This document shows positions 1 through 8,536 of a stretch of DNA of 20,900 nucleotides, piece by piece. The position numbers were made by a program, and so were the translations under genes. Origin of the DNA: Promethearchaeota archaeon (GTDB lineage Archaea; Asgardarchaeota; Lokiarchaeia; Sigynarchaeales; SOKP01); NCBI GenBank assembly GCA_030605085.1, contig JAUWBH010000107.1, positions 1 to 20,900 on the forward strand. The letters are read 5' to 3'. Under the pieces are notes generated by a model. It ran no database searches, was not told the DNA's origin, and saw only the letters and a list, made by a program, of their open reading frames with translations. How positions within the stretch are numbered: position 1 is the first letter of the stretch; each line of letters begins with the position of its first letter.

Positions 1-375
<375 letters not shown>

Positions 376-492
376 TAAAATTTCCTCTTTATTTTACTAG
401 AAGTCAATAAAATGATTATGTTAAGTTGGATATTTCGCAAATTATAAGTTTTTTGATCTAATTTTAAAAATCCAATCGTGGAAAATAACTAG

Positions 493-518
493 AATTTTCT
501 ATTCCAATATAGAAAATT
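493..518. repeat. 10-bp perfect inverted repeat just downstream of the histidine kinase gene
   Basis: Arms at 493-502 and 509-518 are exactly complementary around a 6-nt loop. The hairpin begins 9 nt past the kinase stop codon on the minus strand. The stem is very AT-rich and no strong T-tract follows. It could be a weak transcript-end or mRNA-stability structure, but function is unproven and chance is possible at this base composition. Confidence 0.35.
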
Positions 519-526
519 TTCACCTA

Positions 527-2440
527 TTAATCTACTTGGGGGATTAATATAATAAAGTTACTTCCTTTAGTATAATCTCCTTTGACTTTATCTTCTACCC
601 AAATTTGTCCATTATAACTGTCGACAATCGTATTTACGAGTGATAACCCAAATCCCAGCCCTTTATCACCTTTTTCCTCTTTATATCCTCTCTGAAAAAT
701 AAGTTTTTTTCGTCCATCTTTTATACCTATACCATTATCAATAAATTCTATCTTAAGAAGGTTTGTTCCTTCCTTTTCTTCTTCAGAAATTCTAATTCTT
801 ATTTCCACTTTCGGTTTATCGTTGTAATTTACAGCATTTATTAATATATTTTCAAATATATCTATTAAGAGATGGTTTGCTTTTACATAGAATGTTTTAT
901 CAGGGCGATCTATTTCTATATTAATATTTCTTTCTTGAAAACTCTTGATTATATAATTTATCGCGCGATTTAAAATTTTATCTACTCCTACTTTTTCTAA
1001 CAAAATTTCAGTTTCTTCGAGTAGTGATAATTTTTGAACATTGGAAATTAATTTTGCTGCTCTTAAAACTTGTCCATGAATAATTTGATAATATTCTTTT
1101 AAATCTTTTAACTTTACCGGATCGTCTAAACAGTCTGAACTAAGCTCTACAGACATTTTTATGTTACTAAGAATATTATTTATGTCGTGAGCGAATAAAT
1201 CTTTATAGAAATTAGCCTGATGATATGCACTGCGATATTTTTCTTCGGATTCTTTTAATTTTTCAGTCCTCTCCTGTATTTTATTTTCTAATTCTTTATT
1301 TATTTTGATCAATTTCTGTTCTGCTTCTTTACATTCAATTATGTTTTTTAAACGGAACGCGATATCATTTAAGAAATCAACTTCTTCTACTAAAAATGGT
1401 TTATCTTCAATATAATAGACTTCTATGAACATGACTTTTTTGCCTACGCTTACATTAGACGATAATTTCCATTTTGTTTCTTTAAATCTTTTCGTCGTAA
1501 AGATTTTACTATCAAATATTATTTTCGCGCAAGTATTATCCGGGAAACTCCAGGCAGATGTTATTAAATCGAGAGTTTTTTGAATAATTTCTTTTATTGA
1601 AATCCCAGGTTTTTCAGAAAGTGTGGATAGACCGTATAAGCAAGTAAGTTCTTTGACGCGCTCTTTAAGAGCATGCTCAGACTGCTTTAATTCTTTCTCT
1701 ATTCGTTTATATTGGGTAATATCCAATAAATACTTGATAACTCCTACGATCTCTCCATCAAGATTTCGATATGGATGACCTCTCAAGAAGCAAGTGATTT
1801 TAGTACCATCACTTCGTTCTATATCTTTCTCATAACCATAGAATTTCTTACCTCTGACAACTTGCTTTATCGTACATTTAGCAGTCTTACAAAATTTACC
1901 TGTTAGAAAATCGTAACATTTTTTTCCAACAATATCCTCCATTCTTATTCGAAATAACGAAGATAAGGTGTCATTGATCTTAATAATATTATAGTTTTTA
2001 TCAATAACGCACATGGGAATAGAAATATTGAAGGTTTGTTCGAGCTCAGAATGTGTACGATTTAGTTCAATTTTAGCTTGCCTACGATCAGTAATATCTT
2101 CTGAATGGACTATTACCAAATCGGGAGGTATAAAACAATAATTTATTGAATAAATCTTTTCGCTAATTTTAATATCCTTTTGAAAATTAATTCGCTCTTT
2201 AATACATCGGTGTAAATTTTTTAAATGTTCAAGTTGATCTTTAAATAACTTTGAGACTTTATTACCTAATTTTTCCTTTATAATACCTTCAGTAATTTTT
2301 TCTGTTGCGTTATTATAATCTATTAAAATTAAATCTCCCTCGACTTTTTGGAACACATATGTAGGAATTGGAATGTTTTTAAACAAACTTTTAACATTAT
2401 CTTCTGAATTAACTATTAATTTTTCTATAATAAAAATCAC
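527..2440 (-). CDS. Soluble PAS-PAS-GAF-like sensor histidine kinase
   Basis: A 637-residue sensor kinase predicted to autophosphorylate on a histidine and pass phosphate to an unidentified response regulator. Domains in order: PAS at about 15-120, ending in the typical DITDRR; a second PAS at about 130-245 with a cysteine set C175/C184/C189 and ending in DITQYKR; a GAF-like region at about 262-372; a coiled coil at about 373-408; an H-box at AHDINN with His418; and a C-terminal ATPase with N-box Asn535, DNGIGI at 568-573 and GLGFGL at 594-599. No signal peptide, membrane segment or receiver domain is visible, so it should sense an intracellular signal, perhaps redox or a small ligand. No response regulator lies nearby, so it is an orphan. 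The start is uncertain: the GTG at 2440 lies inside an AGGTGAT (2436-2442) that looks like the ribosome-binding site itself, with only ATT and ATA codons at normal spacing after it. Confidence 0.92.
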   Translation of the reverse strand: MIFIIEKLIVNSEDNVKSLFKNIPIPTYVFQKVEGDLILIDYNNATEKITEGIIKEKLGNKVSKLFKDQLEHLKNLHRCIKERINFQKDIKISEKIYSINYCFIPPDLVIVHSEDITDRRQAKIELNRTHSELEQTFNISIPMCVIDKNYNIIKINDTLSSLFRIRMEDIVGKKCYDFLTGKFCKTAKCTIKQVVRGKKFYGYEKDIERSDGTKITCFLRGHPYRNLDGEIVGVIKYLLDITQYKRIEKELKQSEHALKERVKELTCLYGLSTLSEKPGISIKEIIQKTLDLITSAWSFPDNTCAKIIFDSKIFTTKRFKETKWKLSSNVSVGKKVMFIEVYYIEDKPFLVEEVDFLNDIAFRLKNIIECKEAEQKLIKINKELENKIQERTEKLKESEEKYRSAYHQANFYKDLFAHDINNILSNIKMSVELSSDCLDDPVKLKDLKEYYQIIHGQVLRAAKLISNVQKLSLLEETEILLEKVGVDKILNRAINYIIKSFQERNINIEIDRPDKTFYVKANHLLIDIFENILINAVNYNDKPKVEIRIRISEEEKEGTNLLKIEFIDNGIGIKDGRKKLIFQRGYKEEKGDKGLGFGLSLVNTIVDSYNGQIWVEDKVKGDYTKGSNFIILIPQVD

Positions 2441-2442
2441 CT
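2436..2442 (-). promoter_or_regulatory. AGGTGAT ribosome-binding site overlapping the apparent GTG start of the kinase
   Basis: The same GGTGA(T) core acts as an upstream ribosome-binding site 6-7 nt before the starts at 4718, 8357 (minus) and 20339. Here it contains the only canonical start codon available before codon 19. Initiation therefore either uses the GTG without an upstream site or uses a non-canonical ATT/ATA at 2431-2426. Confidence 0.45.
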
Positions 2443-2580
2443 AATTAAAATTAAAACGAAACAGATAAAAATTGAATTAATAATTTCAAATAAATGGTTA
2501 CAACTCAATAATTTAAATGTTTGTAAATTTGTTTTGTTGTAAAAAACTGGAGATGTAGATTCATCAAATTCAAACAACCA

Positions 2581-2697
2581 GACTAAGTATTTTTATCGCT
2601 AACAAAAAACAACAAAGACAAAGTATTTTTAACGCTTACGAAGATAAAGTATATTTTTAATGTTTGCAAGATTAAAGTATAACGCTATGTAAAAACG
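2581..2697. repeat. Degenerate tandem repeat in the divergent kinase/PHP intergenic region
   Basis: Four head-to-tail degenerate units begin at 2581, 2617, 2643 and 2670. Units two and three are 26 and 27 bp, share GAYAAAGTAT followed by a T-run and an AAYGYTTRC core, and differ at only a few positions. The first unit carries a roughly 10-nt insertion and the last is truncated. The array ends about 16 nt before the PHP gene start, so it covers the expected promoter. It could be an operator array or a decayed minisatellite. Confidence 0.6.
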
Positions 2698-2713
2698 AAT
2701 TCAAGCAAGAAAA

Positions 2714-4579
2714 ATGAAAACTGGAATTGAGTTGCCCAAACTTAAAAGGGTTTCCAAAAAAGAGCTAAAACAGTTTAAAAACGAGGGTTATGTTGTTTTT
2801 TCTTCCCATAATCATACTAATTTTTCAGATGGTGCGGAATATCGCAAAGTAATCGATACTCTCGTCAAGAGTGGGGTAAATCTCATTGGATTAACCGACC
2901 ATAACAATATAAGGGTGGCAAAATATGCACAAGCCTATATTCAAGACAAATACCCCGAATGTGGTTATCTTTGTGGTGAAGAAGTGGATAGCCGTTATGG
3001 TGATGTCCTCGCTTACGGATTACAAAATGAAATCGTTGTTGAGAGGGGAGAAAAACTCCCCATTAAAGACATTATTAAGACCGTCCATGAGCAGGGAGGG
3101 TTAGCTGTTATCGCCCACCCTTTCCACCCCATTGAAGGAATCTTCAAAATTTATGGTGGGCTGAAAAAATCGAAAATAAATGAATTCAAATTTGATGGAA
3201 TTGAATATTACCATGCCGACCTTCCTCCCTTCCTCAACAATATGTGTTCTGCCCTCGTGAAATTACGACCACAAATGTTCGTTTTGGGATCGGATGATGC
3301 GCATACAATCCATCAAATCGGTCGGTTTTTCAATTTGGTAGGTCCTGATATTGACGATGTTCATAATCTTGACGAAATATTAAATGCATTGAAACAAGGA
3401 AAGACCACCGTTCTCGAACTGAGTGGCTGGACTGCCAGACCTTTTCATATGCTCCCAGGATTTATGGATCTCATGGTTTATCGGAATTTACAACGGATCA
3501 ATGCCTTTGCAGGGATCTACGGCCTCTTTAAAGGGATCCATCTTCTGCATGAATCGATGGGGTGGACTCCAATGACACTTCAAGAATTTAAAGTAGAACT
3601 TCAGCAAATAGTGCAGACAATGAACATTAACACGATCCGGCTTGACGCCATGCGATCCCAAACCGGGGTGTATGACTTTGTGTCAATAGCAAAAGAACTC
3701 GGTCTCTATGTCATTCTATCCCCAAAATATGTTTATCCCAAAGGGCTTGAAAATCCACAGCTAGATCGCTCTCTTACATACGACGAGTTTGAAGACTTTT
3801 GCTTGGATCATGCGAAGAGGGCACAAAAGGCGGGTGTCGATATCTTTTGCGTTGGAAATGAGCTCACTCTCGAATTGAGCGATGATAAATCTGGTCATGT
3901 GGAAAGATTCAATGAAGAATTTTTCGCGCAATTTGCTCCTTCCACTATAGAAATGATCCCTGGTCTGAGTACCTCCGTCCTTGCCAAGCTGGGCAAATTA
4001 AGAAAAGAGGAACCTAAAATCACAACTTACTTGGAAAATTTATGTAAAAAAGTAAGGGAACACTATGATGGGATGGTTTCCTACGCTGCTGGGGGATGGG
4101 AACTTCGATTAGTTCCTTGGAAACACTTCGATATCATTTGTAGCAACCTCTATTTTAGTGATATATTTTTAAAGTATCTAGATGCAATACCAGGATTAAT
4201 AATTAAAATTTTAAAAGGTAGCCCTTCCACCCGAGCGGCTCATCTTTTTAAACAAAACATCCTATATATCAAGACTTTTAAAAAACCTGTCATTATTTCG
4301 GAAATGGGCTTTCAGACGGTCACCGATCCAATTCGCGTGGGACCAATGCCCATCCAATATTTAAAAGATTTTCAGCAATTCAAATACGATGAAACGGCAC
4401 AATCGCGAGCGTTCTCTGAAGTCTTTAAACTGCTGGAAAAGGATATCTTTGTTAACGGTGTAATTATTCATGAATGGAAAGACGATGAAAAAAAAGGATT
4501 CGGATTAGTTCAGCCAAACGGCACACCTAAACAGGCTTGCAAAACGATATCACAATTTTTCAAAAATTGGGCTATATAA
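2714..4579 (+). CDS. PHP-domain metal-dependent hydrolase fused to a clan GH-A-like TIM-barrel domain
   Basis: A 621-residue two-domain protein. Residues about 28-235 form a PHP domain with the expected metal ligands: H32 and H34 in SHNHTNFSDG, D62-H63 in TDHN, E89/E90, H135 and H138 in AHPFHP, and D194/D195-H197 in GSDDAH. PHP domains hydrolyse phosphoesters. Residues about 265-620 resemble a clan A glycoside hydrolase barrel: GNE at 381-383 fits the strand-4 acid/base glutamate, SEMGF with E530 fits the strand-7 nucleophile, and HEW at 586-588 fits strand 8, followed by a GFGLV segment. No signal peptide is seen, so both domains should act in the cytosol. The combination suggests processing of a sugar phosphate or phosphorylated glycoside, which is inference. 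The ATG at 2714 has no clear ribosome-binding site, so a leaderless transcript is likely. Its base composition is visibly less AT-rich than that of the radical SAM genes. The PHP call is strong, the GH-A call moderate. Confidence 0.88.
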   Translation: MKTGIELPKLKRVSKKELKQFKNEGYVVFSSHNHTNFSDGAEYRKVIDTLVKSGVNLIGLTDHNNIRVAKYAQAYIQDKYPECGYLCGEEVDSRYGDVLAYGLQNEIVVERGEKLPIKDIIKTVHEQGGLAVIAHPFHPIEGIFKIYGGLKKSKINEFKFDGIEYYHADLPPFLNNMCSALVKLRPQMFVLGSDDAHTIHQIGRFFNLVGPDIDDVHNLDEILNALKQGKTTVLELSGWTARPFHMLPGFMDLMVYRNLQRINAFAGIYGLFKGIHLLHESMGWTPMTLQEFKVELQQIVQTMNINTIRLDAMRSQTGVYDFVSIAKELGLYVILSPKYVYPKGLENPQLDRSLTYDEFEDFCLDHAKRAQKAGVDIFCVGNELTLELSDDKSGHVERFNEEFFAQFAPSTIEMIPGLSTSVLAKLGKLRKEEPKITTYLENLCKKVREHYDGMVSYAAGGWELRLVPWKHFDIICSNLYFSDIFLKYLDAIPGLIIKILKGSPSTRAAHLFKQNILYIKTFKKPVIISEMGFQTVTDPIRVGPMPIQYLKDFQQFKYDETAQSRAFSEVFKLLEKDIFVNGVIIHEWKDDEKKGFGLVQPNGTPKQACKTISQFFKNWAI

Positions 4580-4640
4580 TTATCCTTACAATTATTTTAA
4601 CGATCTGCAGAAACAATAATCTTAATATTTGTTTCCACCT

Positions 4641-4679
4641 ATAATTTAAATTATGAAATTTAATTTTATGAAATTTAAT
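4641..4679. repeat. 14-bp palindrome and overlapping 14-bp direct repeat upstream of the alpha/beta hydrolase
   Basis: Bases 4641-4654 form a perfect palindrome (ATAATTTAAATTAT). The segment TTATGAAATTTAAT occurs at 4651-4664 and again at 4666-4679, a 15-nt period. The element lies 38-77 nt upstream of the start at 4718, where promoter or operator sites are expected. AT-rich sequence makes chance similarity more likely. Confidence 0.4.
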
Positions 4680-4717
4680 GAAAAAAGATAGAGGGAAAAA
4701 ATTTAGGTGAATATAAT

Positions 4718-5482
4718 ATGTTTTTCAAGACTAAGGACGGTACAGTATTACATGGTAGGATGGCTGGGTGCGGAAGGGACTTGATCATATGGTCACCTGG
4801 AGCACGGGGTAATACAGTCGATGCGGAAGAATGGTGTGAACCGCTGGAAGAAAAATACGGATTTTCGACTTTTACATACGATTTGAGGGGACATGGGAAA
4901 AGTAAAGGTATTCAATTTGACTTTCAAAACCAAGTCCTCGATATTCAATATGCGATTGATGCTGCGATACGTAAAATGGGAGAAAGAGGTAAAGGTCCCG
5001 ATCGTGTAATTTTGATTGGTCACAGTTTAGGTGGAGTGGCATGTTTAACAATTGGTGTCCAAGATCCCAGAGTCGATATAGTTTTTGCCTTATCTGCGCT
5101 GTATTCGATTGAAGATTTCGTGGCTACAGATCCAAAACAGGAAATATCTCTCTCAGAAATATCTTGGTCTTCGATTAAAAAAATGTTTTTAAAAAAGTTA
5201 AAGGATGCACTCAGCCCACCTTGGTGGTTTAGACAATTTATCAACTTTATCTCAGGGGGAAAGTCACTTCTTATGCCTAAATATTATTTAACGGACGAAC
5301 TCATAAAGAAAGTCTATCTTATCCACGGAACAAAGGATGAATATGTACCTTTCGAAAAAAGTGGAAAAAAAATCATAGAAAAATATAACCTTAGTAAAGA
5401 TAGATATTTGTTGGTTAAGGGGGGACATTCTTTTGAGGAGAAAGCTGGAGAGGTTTTAGAGTGGATCCATAGCAAACTTTGA
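4718..5482 (+). CDS. Alpha/beta hydrolase (serine hydrolase), substrate unknown
   Basis: A 254-residue single-domain serine hydrolase without signal peptide or membrane segment, predicted cytosolic. The nucleophile elbow is GHSLGG with Ser103; the acid is Asp207 in GTKDEYVPF and the base His237 in KGGHSF. The YDLRGHGKS stretch at 54-62 is the usual segment after strand 4 in lysophospholipase/esterase-like members. A cap-like insertion with a PPWW motif occupies about 135-190. The ATG is fixed by AGGTGA at 4705-4710, 7 nt upstream. It lies 138 nt after the PHP fusion gene on the same strand, but repeats in the gap suggest its own promoter. It is an esterase, thioesterase or lipase of unknown substrate and is not closely similar to the dehalogenase at the left edge. 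Confidence 0.88.
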   Translation: MFFKTKDGTVLHGRMAGCGRDLIIWSPGARGNTVDAEEWCEPLEEKYGFSTFTYDLRGHGKSKGIQFDFQNQVLDIQYAIDAAIRKMGERGKGPDRVILIGHSLGGVACLTIGVQDPRVDIVFALSALYSIEDFVATDPKQEISLSEISWSSIKKMFLKKLKDALSPPWWFRQFINFISGGKSLLMPKYYLTDELIKKVYLIHGTKDEYVPFEKSGKKIIEKYNLSKDRYLLVKGGHSFEEKAGEVLEWIHSKL

Positions 5483-5758
5483 AAGTTAAGGTAGCCAAAT
5501 CTGTTATGTCTTAAAACACTGAAATCCTTAATAAATCAGTTGATTCGGTAATAAGAATTGATATTAGTGATCTATTAAACAGATCGGTAAATATAATTAT
5601 TTCTTTATTTGATTATCAAAAAATCTATTTCATATTAGAAGGTCTAATAGGCATAAATTACAAGATTTCAAATTTTTACCTTTTTTTTTCAATAAGAAAA
5701 AAATTTAAGTGAATAATATCTTTTATTTCTTAAAAATTAATATTGGAGGCAAAAATTA

Positions 5759-6235
5759 ATGGCTTATATGAATTATAGTAAAATGTTCAGCTGTCCTAAA
5801 TGTGGGACTATAGGTGCCATTTTTCTTGTAAAAGTTGCTGGAACATTAATTATCATAAAACAAAAATGTCCTAAACATGGAGGGAGAGCTTTCAAAGTGC
5901 CTTTATCGCAATTAGATCTTTATACTGACCTACTTCGCAATGGAGTATTTCGGTGTTATAAATGCGGACAAGAGGCTACAGTGGATCATACGAAAACAAA
6001 AGGGCCTTGGACCTTACTTAAGTCTACTTGTCCAACTCATGGTAGTAAACTGCCTTTCCAAAAAATTTACACTATTATTTACAACGATATTTCTGGGTCA
6101 GCAATTTCTGCTCCAGTAGTTGTAGCACCCCAACCAGCACAACCGCAATCTACCCCGAAGTTTTGCCCGCATTGTGGAGCGCCAATGGTGGGAATGGCAA
6201 AATTTTGCGCCGAATGTGGTGCAGAAGTAGATTAA
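5759..6235 (+). CDS. Triple zinc-ribbon protein
   Basis: A 158-residue protein built from three predicted zinc sites. Site 1 is C12/C15 with C37/H40 (CPKCG...CPKHG), site 2 is C66/C69 with C91/H94 (CYKCG...CPTHG), and site 3 is a compact C136/C139 with C150/C153 (CPHCG...CAECG) after a Pro/Ala/Gln-rich linker at about 117-133. The first two ribbons are clearly an internal repeat, with similar spacing and a C-x2-H second half. It may bind nucleic acid or act as a protein adaptor; no enzymatic motif is present. GGAGG at 5745-5749, 9 nt upstream, supports the ATG at 5759. Upstream lies a 276-bp gap without a supported gene. This protein style is common in Asgard genomes and is one basis for the lineage inference. 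Confidence 0.88.
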   Translation: MAYMNYSKMFSCPKCGTIGAIFLVKVAGTLIIIKQKCPKHGGRAFKVPLSQLDLYTDLLRNGVFRCYKCGQEATVDHTKTKGPWTLLKSTCPTHGSKLPFQKIYTIIYNDISGSAISAPVVVAPQPAQPQSTPKFCPHCGAPMVGMAKFCAECGAEVD

Positions 6236-6279
6236 ATTGAATATTTTTACTTATTTTAAAATTATTGAAAAAAAACTAA

Positions 6280-6288
6280 TATATAAAT
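6280..6288 (+). promoter_or_regulatory. Putative TATA box for the radical SAM gene at 6337
   Basis: TATATAAAT lies about 50 nt upstream of the start. With the usual archaeal spacing of about 25 nt from box to transcription start, it leaves a leader of about 25 nt containing the AAGGA ribosome-binding site. This is pattern matching in AT-rich DNA. Confidence 0.4.
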
Positions 6289-6336
6289 AGTTATAATATT
6301 ATAATTTACTTCTTATTTTTTTAAAAAGGAATTAAG

Positions 6337-7791
6337 ATGAATACGATACTGATTTACCCGCAACTTGAATTTGCAGGGACTCAAAGCCCTATTCCTCCTT
6401 ATTCAATTTTATTTATTGCGGATTACTTGATTAAACGAAATGTGGATGTAAGAATCTTTGATTTACGATTTGATTCACTTGATCAAGTAAAGAACGCCAT
6501 TTCCAATAATGAACCCGAGTACATTGGCATTTCTGTAATGACTGGTCCACAGATTTATTATGCATTGAAGATATGTAAATCTATCAAGAAAGAATTCAAC
6601 AAAATTAAAATTGTATGGGGAGGTATTCATTCAACTATTCTTCCAACCCAGACTCTTCAAAATAAGTTAATAGATTTTGTTATTCGAGGAGAGGGTGAAA
6701 AACCTTATCATGAATTAGTGAGTGGAAAAAATGAGAGCCAAATAAACGGTCTTTCATTAAAAAAAGGTAAAAAGATCTTTCATAATCTTGACAATAATTT
6801 GTTAAAAGGTTCTGAATTAAATAAATTGAGTATACCTTGGGATTTGATAAATCCAAATCGTTATATAAGAAATGGGAATTTCAACATTATAACCAGCCGT
6901 GGTTGTCCGTATAAATGTGCTTTTTGCTATAATACTATATTCAACAATGTTTGGAGAGGATGGACAGCCGAGAAATGCGTTGAAGAACTTAATAGAGCCT
7001 TGGATTTTGGTGCCAAAAAAATTACTTTTTACGACGATAATTTTTTTGCAAATTTAAAACGAATTAAAGCTCTTTTTAATTATTTTAAATCGCAAGACAT
7101 AACATGGAAAGCGGAATTGCGCGTTGATCGCCTGAACCATTCATTAGCTAAAGAGGCAAAAGAACATGGCTGCAGTCAAATGTATTTTGGGGTAGAATCA
7201 GGCTCTCAACGAGTGTTAAATATCTTGAATAAAAAAATTTCAATAAAAGATATAATTAGGAGTGCTGAAATTACTAAAGATATGGATATTATTGCCGATT
7301 ATAGTTGGATGATTGGAATACCGGGTGAAACTAAAAATGATATAAAAAAAACTTTATCTTTAATAAAAAAAATTAAAGAGATAAACTCTGATTGTGAATT
7401 TTCAGTAAAAATTCTCTTCCCTTATCCTAAAACCATAATTTACGATCACGCTATAAAATTGGGATTTAAACCTCCCTCCAATCTCTTTAGCTGGGCAAAA
7501 ATTCGGAGAGATCGTGCATCAAGTTATTTAAAACATAAAAATCTATTAGAAATGATTTCAATAACCAGTGCAATCATGGGTAAAAAAATTTTTGAACAAG
7601 ATAACATACCAATCTTTAAATTGATTAGATTACCGGCAAAATTTAGGTGGAAAAACGAGATTTTTAGTGCTGGATTTGAAAATATATTCTTCAAAGTTTT
7701 TAGAAGTATAATTGAAAAAGGTATTAATAAAAGAGATTCTATTGAATACGACCCTTTTTTGCGAAAACTTATAAAAATAAAAGAAAAATAG
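6337..7791 (+). CDS. Cobalamin-binding-domain radical SAM protein (divergent member)
   Basis: A 484-residue enzyme with an N-terminal Rossmann-like B12-binding domain (about 1-150) and a radical SAM barrel. The cluster motif CPYKCAFC places Cys190, Cys194 and Cys197 on the 4Fe-4S cluster. FYDDNFF at 231-237, FGVESGSQR at 284-292 and GIPGE at 327-331 are typical SAM-barrel motifs. The B12 domain has no DxHxxG, so cobalamin would bind without a protein histidine ligand, as in many methyltransferases and ring-forming enzymes of this class. It keeps the WGGIHST loop (94-100). It lacks the PDR linker and C-terminal PG...W segment shared by the four other copies here, so it is a separate subfamily. 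Such enzymes act on unactivated carbons of lipids, tetrapyrroles or peptides; the substrate here is unknown. The start has AAGGA 6 nt upstream. Confidence 0.9.
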   Translation: MNTILIYPQLEFAGTQSPIPPYSILFIADYLIKRNVDVRIFDLRFDSLDQVKNAISNNEPEYIGISVMTGPQIYYALKICKSIKKEFNKIKIVWGGIHSTILPTQTLQNKLIDFVIRGEGEKPYHELVSGKNESQINGLSLKKGKKIFHNLDNNLLKGSELNKLSIPWDLINPNRYIRNGNFNIITSRGCPYKCAFCYNTIFNNVWRGWTAEKCVEELNRALDFGAKKITFYDDNFFANLKRIKALFNYFKSQDITWKAELRVDRLNHSLAKEAKEHGCSQMYFGVESGSQRVLNILNKKISIKDIIRSAEITKDMDIIADYSWMIGIPGETKNDIKKTLSLIKKIKEINSDCEFSVKILFPYPKTIIYDHAIKLGFKPPSNLFSWAKIRRDRASSYLKHKNLLEMISITSAIMGKKIFEQDNIPIFKLIRLPAKFRWKNEIFSAGFENIFFKVFRSIIEKGINKRDSIEYDPFLRKLIKIKEK

Positions 7792-7856
7792 GTTGCAGAT
7801 TAAAAAAAAACAAAAACACCTTTGAATTTTACATGTTTAATTTAAGTGAGGACTTT

Positions 7857-8357
7857 TTACATTCTCGTATCGCTCGTAGCAGGATTTGTTTCTACTTTAT
7901 TTCGGTTAAATATTTCTAACATGATACCATTGAAATCATCTAACCTTTTTTTCCATTGATCTTTTGTCTCTCCCTTATTCTTGTCCAAAACAAGTTTCCA
8001 TTTTTTTATTTTTGGATTACCTTTACCGTCTACTTTTAAAGCTCCTTTTTTTCGTATTTTTATTTGTGCAATTATTACTCTATTTTTTTTCGGAATAATA
8101 TTAGCTACATCGTGCCATCTTACCCATTTACTTTTTCCAGCTGAAAGCCCTATTCTTAACGCCCCGCCACGAACTTGTTTGTACCCCATTTTTAATCTCC
8201 AGGCAAAACCGTTGTCGCTGACTACTAAAAACCCATTATCACTACCAAGTGTGCATTTTGAGGTAATAATTGGATCACCTACTGGATCTGTACTCATTAT
8301 TTTTTCATACATTTTAATTCTGTCGGGAGAAACTTCCCAACCTTCCTTTATTGGCAA
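7857..8357 (-). CDS. PH-like-topology domain protein, copy without zinc ribbon
   Basis: A 166-residue protein not assignable to a named family. It is a close tandem paralogue of the gene at 8537-9166, roughly two-thirds identical by eye from GWEVSP to the shared C-terminal DxRM. The predicted pattern is about seven beta strands, with blocks such as GFLVVSDNGFAW and KSKWVRWHDV, followed by one amphipathic C-terminal helix (about 132-150). This matches PH/GRAM-like folds, which is inference. It differs from its paralogue by lacking the N-terminal zinc ribbon and by having a roughly 7-residue insertion after KMG. The start is TTG at 8357, chosen because GGTGAT at 8363-8368 sits at ideal spacing; the nearby ATG at 8370 is out of frame. 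No signal peptide or membrane segment is seen. Confidence 0.8.
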   Translation of the reverse strand: MPIKEGWEVSPDRIKMYEKIMSTDPVGDPIITSKCTLGSDNGFLVVSDNGFAWRLKMGYKQVRGGALRIGLSAGKSKWVRWHDVANIIPKKNRVIIAQIKIRKKGALKVDGKGNPKIKKWKLVLDKNKGETKDQWKKRLDDFNGIMLEIFNRNKVETNPATSDTRM

Positions 8358-8362
8358 ATAAA

Positions 8363-8368
8363 ATCACC
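8363..8368 (-). promoter_or_regulatory. GGTGAT ribosome-binding site fixing a TTG start
   Basis: GGTGAT lies 5 nt before the TTG at 8357 and matches the site used before 4718 and 20339. It supports a TTG start and a short N-terminus for the PH-like copy, with no zinc-ribbon coding sequence left upstream. Confidence 0.6.
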
Positions 8369-8536
8369 ATAATTTGTTTTTTTTTGTAATTTAATAAAAT
8401 TGCATAGATTTTTTATTTATGTGTAATAAAAATATACGGGAAATTTAATATAAATTTATTTTTCATTTTTATATGACTAAATATTAATTTTCATATCAAG
8501 TTATTATTGAATTTTCCACATTTAGATAGAGATATT

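Noticed and set aside
7981..8361. Plus-strand 126-codon ORF antisense to the PH-like gene
   Set aside because: The minus frame is supported by a near-identical paralogue. The antisense ORF at 8871-9110 likewise mirrors the second copy, so both are shadows.
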